DNA from: Tannerellaceae bacterium
GTDB lineage: Bacteria; Bacteroidota; Bacteroidia; Bacteroidales; Tannerellaceae
Direction: 5' to 3'
Length of the DNA: 64,000 bases
Assembly: GCA_021201295.1 (NCBI GenBank)
Contig: JAJQFE010000033.1
Span: forward strand, 1 to 64,000
Below are positions 30,312 to 39,533 of the stretch, in pieces. Each line of letters opens with the position of its first letter. Position 1 is the stretch's first letter. A program made the translations under genes and the position numbers. The notes beneath the pieces are model-generated. The model saw nothing but the letters and a program-made list of their open reading frames with translations. It was not told the DNA's origin and did not search any database.

Positions 30312-31487
30312 ATGAGAAATACGAAAGAAGCTGTTGATGCATTAATGAGAGAGCACGAACATTTTCTGTCACGTACCAATGAACCGGAAAAGAAAAGCAA
30401 TGGTATATATACACGGTATATACATCCTATCCTGACCCGGGATCATGCACCTATCATCTGGCGTTATGACCTGAATCCGGAGACCGATCCTTACCTCATG
30501 GAACGGATCGGGATCAATGCCACCTTAAATTCCGGTGCAATCAAATGGCAGGATAAGTATGTATTAATCGTACGGGTAGAAGGAAACGACCGGAAATCTT
30601 TCTTTGCTCTTGCCGAGAGCCCCAATGGTATAGACAATTTCCGTTTCCGGGATTATCCGGTACTGATCCCGGAAACAGACCATCCGGATACGAATGTCTA
30701 TGATATGCGTTTAACCGCTCATGAAGATGGTTGGATCTATGGGATCTTCTGCTCGGAAAGGAAAGATCCGGATGCAGCCCCCGGTGATCTCTCTTCCGCA
30801 GTAGCCGCAGCGGGAATTGTACGCACAAAGGACCTGGTCCACTGGGAACGCCTACCCGACCTGAAAAGTAAAAGCCAGCAACGGAATGTGGTACTGCATC
30901 CTGAGTTTGTAGACGGTAAATATGCCTTGTACACCCGTCCTCAGGATGGTTTTATTGACACCGGAAGCGGAGGCGGCATTGGCTGGGCCTTAGTGGAGGA
31001 TATAACCCATGCAGAAGTAACCGAAGAAAAGATTATAGACCCCCGGTATTATCATACCATTAAAGAAGTGAAGAACGGAGAAGGACCTCATCCTATTAAA
31101 ACGGAAAAGGGCTGGTTACATTTGGCACATGGTGTAAGAGCCTGTGCAGCAGGATTACGGTATGTATTGTATTTATATATGACCTCCTTGGAAGATCCGA
31201 CTCACGTCATTGCTTCTCCTGCAGGTCATTTTATGGCGCCTTTCGGAGAAGAACGGGTAGGGGATGTCTCCAATGCCCTGTTTTCGAACGGATGGATCGC
31301 AGACCCGGATGGAAAAGTCTTTATCTATTATGCTTCTTCTGATACCAGGATGCATGTGGCCACTTCTACCATAGACCAGTTAGTGGATTATTGTTTCCAT
31401 ACGCCGGAAGATGGATTCCGTTCGGCTAAATCCGTTGAAGCCATCTGTAATCTGGTAAATAAGAATATAGAATATCTGCACAGATGA
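30312..31487 (+). CDS. GH130 4-O-beta-D-mannosyl-D-glucose phosphorylase
   Basis: Cytoplasmic inverting phosphorylase of GH130 (subfamily 1-like), 391 residues, no signal peptide. It converts mannosyl-beta-1,4-glucose plus phosphate to mannose 1-phosphate and glucose. Motifs: the N-terminal [21 protein letters not shown] (the likely proton-donor Asp region), [35 protein letters not shown] and [19 protein letters not shown], all of the five-bladed propeller. The stop of this gene overlaps the start of the epimerase (ATGA at 31484-31487), a sign of translational coupling. An alternative is a mannosyl-GlcNAc-type GH130, but the epimerase partner argues for mannosylglucose. Confidence 0.9.
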   Translation: MRNTKEAVDALMREHEHFLSRTNEPEKKSNGIYTRYIHPILTRDHAPIIWRYDLNPETDPYLMERIGINATLNSGAIKWQDKYVLIVRVEGNDRKSFFALAESPNGIDNFRFRDYPVLIPETDHPDTNVYDMRLTAHEDGWIYGIFCSERKDPDAAPGDLSSAVAAAGIVRTKDLVHWERLPDLKSKSQQRNVVLHPEFVDGKYALYTRPQDGFIDTGSGGGIGWALVEDITHAEVTEEKIIDPRYYHTIKEVKNGEGPHPIKTEKGWLHLAHGVRACAAGLRYVLYLYMTSLEDPTHVIASPAGHFMAPFGEERVGDVSNALFSNGWIADPDGKVFIYYASSDTRMHVATSTIDQLVDYCFHTPEDGFRSAKSVEAICNLVNKNIEYLHR

Positions 31488-32674
31488 ATCATTTATTTCA
31501 ATATTTACAAAGTGAATGCCGGGAAGAATTACTTCACGGCATTCTGCCCTATTGGATGGGACGAATGGTGGATGTAGAACAGGGTGGCTTTTACGGGCGA
31601 ATAGATGGAAAAGACCGGCTGCATACCGATGCGGATAAAGGAGGTATCCTGAATGCCCGTATTCTCTGGACCTTCTCTTCCGCTTATCTGATCCAACCTG
31701 ATCCAACCTATCTCCAGATGGCTACACGGGCGTATGAGTATAGTGTCCGTTATTTTTTTGATAAGGAATATGGAGGTACTTTCTGGCTTTTATCTGCAGA
31801 CGGGTCTCCCGTAGACACTAAAAAGCAGATTTATAGCCAGGCCTTTTTTATCTATGCCCTGACGGAATATTATAAAGCGTCAGGAAACGAAGAAGCCTTA
31901 GACAAAGCAAAGGAACTCTTTCAACTGATTGAAAAATATAGTCTGGATACAGATCGGAATGGCTATCTTGAAGCCTATAGCAGAGACTGGAAATTACTGG
32001 AAGATCTGCGTTTGAGTGAAAAAGATGAGAATGATGCTAAAACCATGAACACCCATTTGCACATTCTGGAAGCTTACACCAATTTGTACCGGGTATGGAA
32101 AGAGGAGGCATTGGAAAAGGCATTAAAGGGGCTTATCACTGTTTTTACAGATAAAATCATCTCTTCCGGCGGACATCTGATCCTGTTTTTTGATGAAAAC
32201 TGGGTGCCAAATGATCATATTCATTCCTATGGGCATGATATAGAAGCCGCCTGGTTATTATATGAGGCGGCCGGAGTATTGGGAGATACCGGTATCCTCG
32301 AAAAAGTACGAAACCTGACGGTTCAAATCGCAGAGTTAACCGTGCGGGAAGGATTGCAGGCGGATGGAAGCCTTATTTATGAAAAAGATACGAAATCCAG
32401 GCATGTCGACCGGGACCGGCATTGGTGGCCTCAGGCGGAAGCAGTCGTAGGGTTTGTATATACCTGGAAACTGACGGCTGACCCTATCTGGCTGGAACGT
32501 GCGGTAGGGGTATGGCATTATATCAAACAACATATAGTTGACCACACACATGGGGAATGGTTCTGGAGCATTCGGGAAGGCAGCGTCAATACGGATGACG
32601 ATAAGGCCGGATTCTGGAAATGTCCCTACCATAATGGCCGGATGTGTCTGGAAGTGCTGCATATGAAAGAATAA
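31484..32674 (+). CDS. cellobiose 2-epimerase (mannobiose epimerase)
   Basis: AGE-superfamily cytoplasmic isomerase of 396 residues, usual length. It epimerises the reducing-end sugar of beta-1,4 disaccharides: mannobiose to mannosyl-glucose for the phosphorylase one gene upstream. The (alpha/alpha)6 barrel carries the catalytic histidines in [13 protein letters not shown] and [13 protein letters not shown], and the C-terminal WFWSIREG ... [13 protein letters not shown] block. The ATGA overlap with GH130 fits tight co-expression. N-acylglucosamine 2-epimerase is the related alternative but is disfavoured by context. Confidence 0.92.
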   Translation: MNHLFQYLQSECREELLHGILPYWMGRMVDVEQGGFYGRIDGKDRLHTDADKGGILNARILWTFSSAYLIQPDPTYLQMATRAYEYSVRYFFDKEYGGTFWLLSADGSPVDTKKQIYSQAFFIYALTEYYKASGNEEALDKAKELFQLIEKYSLDTDRNGYLEAYSRDWKLLEDLRLSEKDENDAKTMNTHLHILEAYTNLYRVWKEEALEKALKGLITVFTDKIISSGGHLILFFDENWVPNDHIHSYGHDIEAAWLLYEAAGVLGDTGILEKVRNLTVQIAELTVREGLQADGSLIYEKDTKSRHVDRDRHWWPQAEAVVGFVYTWKLTADPIWLERAVGVWHYIKQHIVDHTHGEWFWSIREGSVNTDDDKAGFWKCPYHNGRMCLEVLHMKE

Positions 32675-32711
32675 GTCCTAAATGGATGGCAACCAGTAGG
32701 ATAAAAAGTGT

Positions 32712-32719
32712 TAACTTTG
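32712..32719 (+). promoter_or_regulatory. Bacteroidota -7 box upstream of the sigma-54 regulator
   Basis: TAACTTTG matches TAnnTTTG, 25 bases before the ATG, so the regulator may be transcribed independently of the mannan operon. Confidence 0.5.
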
Positions 32720-32743
32720 TTGAGATAATTACTACTTAAATGT

Positions 32744-34063
32744 ATGCCCTTTATTTTATTAGTTGAAGATGATCCGGTTTTCTCCGGTGCTTTGAAGAAA
32801 TGGCTCACACAAAGAAACTATACTGTAACCAGTGTTTCTTCACTAAAGGCAGCTAAAGACTCTATTTCACAGCAGGCTTATGATTTGATCATAACAGATC
32901 TTCGTTTACCCTCCGAAGAAGATGGAATTGTCCTGATTGGCTGGTCAAAAACTTATTATCCGGATATTCCGGTGATTATGATCACTCATTATGCGGATCA
33001 TCAGACTGCTGTCAAAGCTATTAAATCCGGGGCATCGGATTATTTAGCCAAGCCGGTAAACCTACATATTTTAGAAGAGATTATCCTTAAATATATCCGT
33101 ATCCCTGTCCGGACTAAAAAAGTTCATTCCGATCCACATCGGTATATCACCGGAAAGCATCCCCTGATGTAGGAAGTCTATGAGCAGGTGGGTATTGTGG
33201 CCCCTACTAATCTGAATGTCCTGATCACGGGTTTGAGTGGAACCGGAAAAGAACATATTGCCCGGTTGATCCATGAACAGAGTCACAGACGGGATGCCCT
33301 GTTTGTCTCCGTAGATTGCGGGGCTATCTCCAAAGACCTGGCCCGTTCGGAATTTTTCGGACATATGAAAGGTTCTTTTACTTCAGCCATACAGGATAAA
33401 GAGGGTGCATTTGTTTTCGCAGACGGAGGTACGTTATTTCTGGATGAGATAGGAAATCTTCCGTATGAAGTGCAGGTTCAACTTCTTCGTGCGATTCAGG
33501 AACAAAAAATAAAACCTGTCAGAAGTAATCAGGAACAGAGAGTAGATGTCCGGTTGATTGTAGCGACTAATGAAGACCTGAGACAGGCTATTTCGGGTAA
33601 GTATTTCAGGGAAGACCTTTACTACCGGGTCAATGAATTTAATATCTGTCTTCCCGACTTGAAAGAGCGGCAGGAAGATATTCCCTTATTTGCTGAATAT
33701 TTCCTGGAGCAGTCTAATCAGGAATTACAGAAACAGGTCAAAGGATTTGCTGCACAAACGCTTGAGATCTTTATGAATTATCCCTGGCCGGGCAATATCC
33801 GCCAATTAAAGAATGAAGTCCGTAGGTCTACCCTGCTTGCCAAAGGAAAGTATATCCTGCCGGAAGACCTGACTAAAGAAATACGCATAGGATTACACAT
33901 AGAAACCCCAGCGTTAAGTAAATGGCAACTGCAGGAAGCGAATATCATCCAGACTGCTCTCCGGGAAAATGGCAATAATAAAAGCCGGGCAGCCAGACAG
34001 ATTGGTATTGACCGGAAAACATTATATAACAAAATCAAGACGTACAATATTTCCCCTGAATAA
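32744..34063 (+). CDS. NtrC-family sigma-54 response regulator, interrupted by in-frame TAG
   Basis: Bacterial enhancer-binding protein, about 439 codons. The receiver domain (1-120) has phospho-acceptor Asp in LIITDLRLPSEED and the Lys in YLAKPVN. A TAG at 33170-33172 follows GKHPLM; the family has Gln at that place (M-Q-E-V-Y), so CAG to TAG is a likely origin and the same frame resumes EVYEQVGIVAPTN. The AAA+ domain has Walker A GLSGTGKE, Walker B GTLFLDEIGNL and the arginine-bearing FREDLYYRVN. The sigma-54 contact loop reads GSFTSA in place of GAFTGA. A Fis-type HTH (AARQIGIDRKTLYNKI) ends the protein. It lies 70 bases after the epimerase gene; no partner kinase is in the window. Confidence 0.88.
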
Positions 34064-34072
34064 CAGGTCCGG

Positions 34073-35023
34073 TCAATCCAGCATCAGGCTCATATACGCT
34101 GTATGTTCATGCGTCCGGAAGAGAACATGCAGCAGTTGTTCCTCATTCATATCCAGTATCTGTTCTTTTGCATGAGAAGCATGCGGATGGAGGGATAACC
34201 AGGTCTGAATCAACTCTTCTTTAAGGATCATCTGCGCCATGCCATAGGGTATGGCAGCCTCGCTTGTTGCGGGAGCTTTGTACATAACCTTAGGAACCTG
34301 GTAATGGAAACCGGTTTCCTGCAGCAGGAATTGCTTTATCTGTTCGTTTGTATACAGGATCTCCGGAAGATAGACAGAGGCGGGATTTTCAGCACCGGAA
34401 GCAAACGCCATACCCTGGATTTCTCCCTGCAGGTCAGTAGCAGTCCATAGGTCACCCTGACTGATGCGAAGGTCGTTAATGATGGTGAGAAAATTCTGAT
34501 ACGAATGAAGGACTCCTAATGGCCTTTCCTTAAGTTTTTTATCAAAGAACGTAAAGAGTTTGTCTACAGGGAGTGCTGTGGAAGAGAGGAGGGTAAGCCC
34601 ACTATCATTTATTCCGGAAGGCGTTGTTTCATACTGTTTCAGGGAATAACTGAATACAGTCGTAAACCCGTTTTTTTTGTAATAGTCAAACAACCATTTT
34701 TCAGCAGGAATCAGGACAGCCAGTATCCATCCCCTTTTTCTCATCTCCTCAAAGGTTTTTTGTAATAATCTGCCCATAAGCCCCTTTCCCCGTTCGGCAG
34801 GAGCCGTAGAAACGCCGGCTATATAGGCGATAGGAATTTCTTTCCCATAGAAATTCATGGTGTAGGGGATCATTTGCAGAGCAGATACGATTTTCCCCTC
34901 TTTTTCTATGACTAAAGCATTTTCATCCTGATAGACCTGTCCGAAAAAAAGATCGATAAACTCCGGCGTGTCCCCGAAACAGGTTTGCCATAACTCAATA
35001 ATCTGCTTTTTTTTCTTATCCAT
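34073..35023 (-). CDS. GNAT-family N-acetyltransferase (Eis-like)
   Basis: Acyl-CoA-dependent N-acetyltransferase of about 316 residues. The first half is a GNAT fold: IAGVSTAPAERGKGLMGRLLQ is the acetyl-CoA-binding motif A (R/QxxGxG/A). The second half has the split acetyltransferase plus C-terminal domain arrangement of Eis-like proteins (HASHAKEQILDMNEEQ near the end). The ATG at 35023 (MDKKKK) is preferred over 35044, since the longer version overlaps a TACCTTCG box (35046-35053, minus) that fits a promoter. It is convergent with the sigma-54 regulator with 9 bases between stops. Substrate unknown. Confidence 0.78.
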   Translation of the reverse strand: MDKKKKQIIELWQTCFGDTPEFIDLFFGQVYQDENALVIEKEGKIVSALQMIPYTMNFYGKEIPIAYIAGVSTAPAERGKGLMGRLLQKTFEEMRKRGWILAVLIPAEKWLFDYYKKNGFTTVFSYSLKQYETTPSGINDSGLTLLSSTALPVDKLFTFFDKKLKERPLGVLHSYQNFLTIINDLRISQGDLWTATDLQGEIQGMAFASGAENPASVYLPEILYTNEQIKQFLLQETGFHYQVPKVMYKAPATSEAAIPYGMAQMILKEELIQTWLSLHPHASHAKEQILDMNEEQLLHVLFRTHEHTAYMSLMLD

Positions 35024-35044
35024 GTTCCTGATTTCTCTCTGCAT

Positions 35045-35981
35045 ACGAAGGTACCTCTTTTCTTTGTAAACTGAAAATCCTCTTTTTGTTCACTGTGTTT
35101 CCGTCCCAGCCGTTAACAGAAATACTAATTGTCCCAAAAGAAAAATAGGGTTTTAGTATATGTTTATGGATATGCGCTTTCTATTAGAAAGGAAATATCT
35201 GCAAGATAAGGGATCGTTGAAGAAGATCCGGCACCTCTCTGTCAGCTCCTGCCCATACACTATCCGTACCCTGTACACCGTAAATTTATTTAGTGCCTAC
35301 CTATTTTCCCATTCATGCCTACTTATTTCGGCTACCCTCTACACCCTACCGATTGTTTGTCGGCAGGAAGAAGAAAAGAAAGGGACAAGGAGATGAATAC
35401 TTCCTATAAGAAAGTCAAGAGATGAGGGATAAAAATGAATACCTACTCCTTAATATGCATACCTGCAATAACCGGGTATGCATAGTTTATTTACTTATAA
35501 TCAGATTATTAATTAAAAAATGAATAGATGAATACCTAAAAACTTTTCTTAGGAGAGAAAGAACCTATTATCATAATTTAATTATGTGCCCTGTAATTTG
35601 GAGGGAGAATTTTTATAACGGCTTATTGGCATACATATCCATTGACCTCTACAGGTTTTCCGAGCCGTCTCAGCGCTTCTTTTTTGTTTTGCTTTTAGTA
35701 GGTAACAGACATGCGTGTACTTCCTGTTTTATATATTTATACCAGGTTTTACAGGCATATTCTTAAATTAAGAGTGAAAGCGGAGAATTAAATCTTAAAT
35801 CATTGAAACAATAGGGGAAAATCTTTGGTTATTCGTTAAATATATTATAAAAGTGGTGGAATAGAACAGGAAATCCGCTATTTGTTAACGATGTTTCAGG
35901 AGTTACATACTTTGCCATAGGTGTAAACAAGGTTTTTTTTAACTTTGCGTTTTAAAACAGATATAGGAGAACAAAAAATAT
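35045..35981. other. 937-bp gene-free stretch with repeats
   Basis: No convincing gene; the short open frames here have no family features. It contains three ATGAATAC boxes (35393-35400, 35435-35442, 35528-35535; the last two extend to ATGAATACCTA), a perfect inverted repeat TATGCATACC / GGTATGCATA (35454-35463 / 35475-35484), and two related blocks, TACCCTGTACACC near 35269 and TACCCTCTACACC near 35335. The right end carries the PBP1A promoter. A decayed gene or an untranslated RNA are both possible. Confidence 0.5.
35940..35947 (+). promoter_or_regulatory. Bacteroidota -7 box upstream of PBP1A
   Basis: TAACTTTG matches TAnnTTTG, with TTTG at 35911-35914 as a possible -33 element (25-base spacing). 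The ATG is 35 bases downstream. Confidence 0.55.
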
Positions 35982-38327
35982 ATGGTATCAAAAATTAAGA
36001 AAGGAATTATTGTTACATGCTGGGTATTGTATGCAGCAGTAGTTGTGGGCGTCTTCCTGTTGTTCTCCGGGATTATCAGCGGGGCGATAGGGTATATGCC
36101 GCCCGTGGAACAATTAGAAAATCCTATTGATAAATATGCCTCCCAGGTCATTTCTTCCGATGGAAAAACATTAGGTAGTTATGCCCATAGTATGGATAAC
36201 CGTATCTACGTTAATTACAATGATCTTTCTCCGGATTTGGTCAAGGCGCTTATTGCTACGGAAGACATTCGGTTCGCTGAACATAGTGGTATTGATGCAC
36301 AGGGTCTGTTTCGTGCATTGGTAAAGCGGGGAATCCTGATGCAGAAAAGCGGGGGAGGGGGAAGTACGATTACCCAGCAACTTGCGAAACAATTATTTTC
36401 TCCCCGGGCGGATAATATGATAGAACGGCTTTTCCAAAAGCCGATTGAGTGGGTGATCGCTGTCCGCCTGGAGCGTTTTTATACAAAAGAAGAGATCATC
36501 AATATGTATCTGAATAAATTTGATTTCCTCTATAATGCAGTAGGGATCCAGTCGGCTTCCCGTGTTTACTTTAATGCTACACCGAAAACCTTAAAAACGG
36601 AGGAGGCGGCTACGCTGATCGGTATGTGTAAGAACCCGTCCTATTTTAATCCGGTGCGGTACAATGAACGTACCCGGGGACGGCGGAATACGGTACTGGG
36701 ACAGATGTATAAAGCCGGGTATATTTCAGCGGCGGAACGGGATTCCTTATCGGCTTTACCGTTGACCCTTCGCTTTAACCGGATGGATCATAAGGAAGGT
36801 CTGGCTCCTTATTTCAGGGAATACCTGCGGATTACCATGACTGCTTCCAAACCGGACCGTAAGAATTATGCTTCCTGGCAGATGCAGAAATTCCAGGAGG
36901 ATTCTGTTTCCTGGGAAACCAATCCGTTATATGGATGGTGCTACAAGAATAAAAAAGCGGATGGGGAATTTTACAATATTTATACGGATGGTCTGAAAAT
37001 CTATACAACCATTGATTCCCGTATGCAGGAATATGCGGAAGAGGCTGTCCAGGAACATATCGGGGGCACCTTGCAACCGGCTTTCTTTAAAGAAAAAGCG
37101 GGTAGGAGTTATGCTCCATTCTCCAGACATCTTTCAGAAGGACAGATTGATACGATCATGATCCGTTCGATGCAGCAGACAGACCGCTACCGGGGAATGA
37201 AGCGAGCGGGTAAGAGCGATGCTGAAATACGGGCTGAATTCCAGAAACCGATAGAGATGAGTGTTTTTAGCTGGAAAGGACAAATCGATACGGTCATGTC
37301 TCCCTGGGATTCTATCCGGTATCACAAGAGTTTTCTGCGTACTGCGTTTATGTCTATGGATCCCCGGAATGGCCATGTGAAAGCCTATGTAGGTGGTATT
37401 GATTATAATGATTTCCAATATGATATGATCAATGGAGGACGCCGGCAGATCGGGTCTACGATGAAGCCGTTCCTCTATTCGTTAGCTATGATCGAAGGGT
37501 TCAGTCCGTGTGATGGTATGCTGCATGTGCAGCAACAGTTGCGGGATGAGAACGGAAAACTTTGGGTTCCCCGGAATTCCAACCGTGCCCGGGAAGGGGA
37601 GTATGTGACCATTCAGTGGGGATTGCAGAATTCGTCTAACTGGGTGACTGCTTATCTGATGAGCCGTTTATCTCCTTACACGTTTGCAAGGTTGTTGCAT
37701 TCTTTCGGATTGAAAAATCATATAGATCCGGTGATCTCGGTTTCCTTGGGTACTCCAGATGTTTCTGTCGGTGAAATGGTAGGGGCTTACACGGTCTTTG
37801 CCAATAAAGGAATCCGGGTGGAGCCGTTATATGTCACCCGCATAGAGGATTCCTATGGCAATGTGATTGCCACTTTTAATCCCCAGATGAGTGAAGTGCT
37901 ACCTGAGGATGCCTCCTATAAGATGTTGCATATGCTTCAAAAAGTTATTGATGGAGGTACGGGTGGACGTGTCCGTTTCCGGTATGGAATCAAAGCGCCG
38001 ATGGGCGGTAAGACCGGAACTACCCAGAACAACTCGGACGGTTGGTTTATGGGCTTTACACCCAGTCTGGTAGGTGGTTGCTGGGTAGGCGGGGAAGACC
38101 GGTCCATCCATTTTGACCGGCTGGCAGAAGGACAGGGAGCCAGTATGGCTTTGCCGATCTACGGATTGTTTATGCAGAAGGTATATGCCGACAAAACCCT
38201 GGGTTATTCGGAAGAAGAAGGTTTTGATATACCGGAACAATATGCGAATCCCTGTAGCCGGACCAGTTCTGAGGAGCGGTTTGATATTCCTACGGATGTA
38301 GGTGGGATTGATAAGATGTTTGAATAA
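35982..38327 (+). CDS. class A penicillin-binding protein 1A
   Basis: Bifunctional peptidoglycan synthase of 781 residues, anchored by one TM helix (about 8-33). The GT51 glycosyltransferase domain (about 55-230) has EDIRFAEHSGID with the catalytic Glu, and GGGGSTITQQLAKQLFS. The transpeptidase domain has SxxK in IGSTMKPFLYS, SxN in QNSSNWVTAY, and KTG in GGKTGTTQNN. Length is normal for the family. It is followed by a strong terminator, so it is probably monocistronic. The C-terminal tail is short and polar. Confidence 0.95.
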   Translation: MVSKIKKGIIVTCWVLYAAVVVGVFLLFSGIISGAIGYMPPVEQLENPIDKYASQVISSDGKTLGSYAHSMDNRIYVNYNDLSPDLVKALIATEDIRFAEHSGIDAQGLFRALVKRGILMQKSGGGGSTITQQLAKQLFSPRADNMIERLFQKPIEWVIAVRLERFYTKEEIINMYLNKFDFLYNAVGIQSASRVYFNATPKTLKTEEAATLIGMCKNPSYFNPVRYNERTRGRRNTVLGQMYKAGYISAAERDSLSALPLTLRFNRMDHKEGLAPYFREYLRITMTASKPDRKNYASWQMQKFQEDSVSWETNPLYGWCYKNKKADGEFYNIYTDGLKIYTTIDSRMQEYAEEAVQEHIGGTLQPAFFKEKAGRSYAPFSRHLSEGQIDTIMIRSMQQTDRYRGMKRAGKSDAEIRAEFQKPIEMSVFSWKGQIDTVMSPWDSIRYHKSFLRTAFMSMDPRNGHVKAYVGGIDYNDFQYDMINGGRRQIGSTMKPFLYSLAMIEGFSPCDGMLHVQQQLRDENGKLWVPRNSNRAREGEYVTIQWGLQNSSNWVTAYLMSRLSPYTFARLLHSFGLKNHIDPVISVSLGTPDVSVGEMVGAYTVFANKGIRVEPLYVTRIEDSYGNVIATFNPQMSEVLPEDASYKMLHMLQKVIDGGTGGRVRFRYGIKAPMGGKTGTTQNNSDGWFMGFTPSLVGGCWVGGEDRSIHFDRLAEGQGASMALPIYGLFMQKVYADKTLGYSEEEGFDIPEQYANPCSRTSSEERFDIPTDVGGIDKMFE

Positions 38328-38338
38328 TACATAGTACC

Positions 38339-38387
38339 GGATACCCACTGATCGAAATAATTTTTTAGATTTGTGGGTGTCTTTTTT
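38339..38387 (+). terminator. rho-independent terminator after PBP1A
   Basis: GGATACCCAC (38339-38348) pairs with GTGGGTGTCT (38373-38382) with two G-U pairs, followed by a run of T (38382-38387). Confidence 0.75.
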
Positions 38388-38444
38388 GAAGGAAAAACAC
38401 CTCTTTTTATAACCCCGGACGTTAACCTGTAAATTGATATAGAT

Positions 38445-39185
38445 ATGTCTCCGTTTATAGCAGAATTAATAGGAACCATGCTGCTGATCCTGATGGGTGG
38501 CGGTGTAGTCGCAAATGTGGTATTAACAAAAACCAAAGGGCATGGGGCCGGCTGGCTGGCCATTTGTACTGCCTGGGCACTGGCGGTATTTATAGGGGTA
38601 GTAGTGGCCGGACCGTATAGTGGTGCTCATTTGAATCCGGCTATCAGTGTCGGACTGGCACTGGGTGGCTTATTCCCGTGGGGTGATGTGTTGCCTTATA
38701 TCGTGGCACAGATGATCGGTGCTGCTGCAGGGGCTACGCTGGTCTGGCTGGTATATAAGGATCATTTTGATGCTACCGAAGATGAAGGAGCTAAATTAGG
38801 AGTATTCAGTACCAATGCGGAGATCCGTCATCCGGTAATCAATTTCCTGACAGAGGCAGTGGGTACGTTCGCCCTGATGTTTGCCGTATTTTATATTACA
38901 GATGGAGAGGTAAGCTGGAAAGAGCATCATATTGTGCTGCCTGTAGGACTGGGTTCCGTGGGTGCCATCCCGGTTGCTTTTACCGTCTGGGTGATCGGTC
39001 TTTCCCTGGGAGGACCGACCGAATATGCGATCAATCCGGCCCGTGATATTGCTCCCCGGATCATGCATACGATCCTTCCGATCAAAGGAAAAGGAAGCAG
39101 CCACTGGGAATATGCCTGGATTCCCGCATTCGGTCCCATAGCCGGTGCCATGATGGCCGCGTTCGTATATCTTTTGTTGTCCTGA
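38445..39185 (+). CDS. aquaporin / glycerol facilitator (MIP family)
   Basis: Inner-membrane channel of 246 residues with six TM helices and two NPA half-helices: GAHLNPAISVGL (residues about 62-73) and EYAINPARDIAPR (about 189-201). The Asp after the second NPA (NPARD) is typical of glycerol facilitators rather than strict water channels. The loop segment EDEGAKLGVFSTNAEIRH between the two halves is also of GlpF type. No glycerol kinase lies next to it in the window, so the substrate is inferred from residues only. Confidence 0.88.
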   Translation: MSPFIAELIGTMLLILMGGGVVANVVLTKTKGHGAGWLAICTAWALAVFIGVVVAGPYSGAHLNPAISVGLALGGLFPWGDVLPYIVAQMIGAAAGATLVWLVYKDHFDATEDEGAKLGVFSTNAEIRHPVINFLTEAVGTFALMFAVFYITDGEVSWKEHHIVLPVGLGSVGAIPVAFTVWVIGLSLGGPTEYAINPARDIAPRIMHTILPIKGKGSSHWEYAWIPAFGPIAGAMMAAFVYLLLS

Positions 39186-39215
39186 TTTTGTTATATGATT
39201 CAGGAATGCATAGGA

Positions 39216-39354
39216 CGCAGACAGGCACAGAAGAACACAGACTTTTATTCAAACCGTTTGGCACGTGGTGGCTCAGGGAAATCCACGGAAACTACCCCAC
39301 CCGTGTGATCAGAATCATCTGAAAATATGCTGTTTTCCTCTGCGCCTGTCTGCG
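39216..39354. repeat. REP-like inverted repeat beside IS110
   Basis: CGCAGACAGGCACAGA (39216-39231) is answered by TCTGCGCCTGTCTGCG (39339-39354), 15 of 16 pairs, with about 107 bases between. The arms resemble the CGCAGA/CTGTCTGCG-rich intergenic repeats common in Bacteroidota. Several IS110-family elements target such palindromes. Confidence 0.5.
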
Positions 39355-39445
39355 AATTCTATGTTAATATTCAACTAAATTACTAATTAAATTGATTAAA
39401 AACTCTCTTTTAACAGAACCTTATTAAGGTCTGTGTCTTGGGCTT

Positions 39446-39510
39446 TATCTATTTTCTTTTCAAACGCCTTCATTTGTTTTGGGGGAGGGGATTTGAAAAG
39501 AAAATAGATA
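39446..39510. repeat. 19-bp perfect inverted repeat near IS110 right end
   Basis: The sequence at 39446-39464 (starting TATCTATTTTC) is the exact reverse complement of 39492-39510, with a 27-base G-rich loop. It lies 24 bp past the transposase stop. It could be a transcription barrier, the target or part of the element's right end. Confidence 0.6.
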
Positions 39511-39533
39511 GGGTTTGTGTTGTTATTCTGCCT

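Larger units (their letters stand above)
39186..39533. other. gene-free stretch between aquaporin and IS110 transposase
   Basis: 348 bp without a gene. It holds a REP-like inverted repeat (39216-39354) and a separate 19-bp perfect inverted repeat (39446-39510), then a short run to the transposase stop. The right end of the IS110 element must lie somewhere in the last part of this stretch. Confidence 0.6.

Noticed and set aside
6292-33172. TAG read as a sense codon (code change)
   Set aside because: The inferred residues differ (Gln at 33170, Trp at 15237), one break is TGA, and other genes here end normally in TAG (45701-45703, transposase 39534-39536). A recoded TAG does not fit.
35160-35766. 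Two short open frames (78 and 60 codons) in the gap before PBP1A
   Set aside because: No start signal, no family likeness, unusual composition; treated as non-coding.
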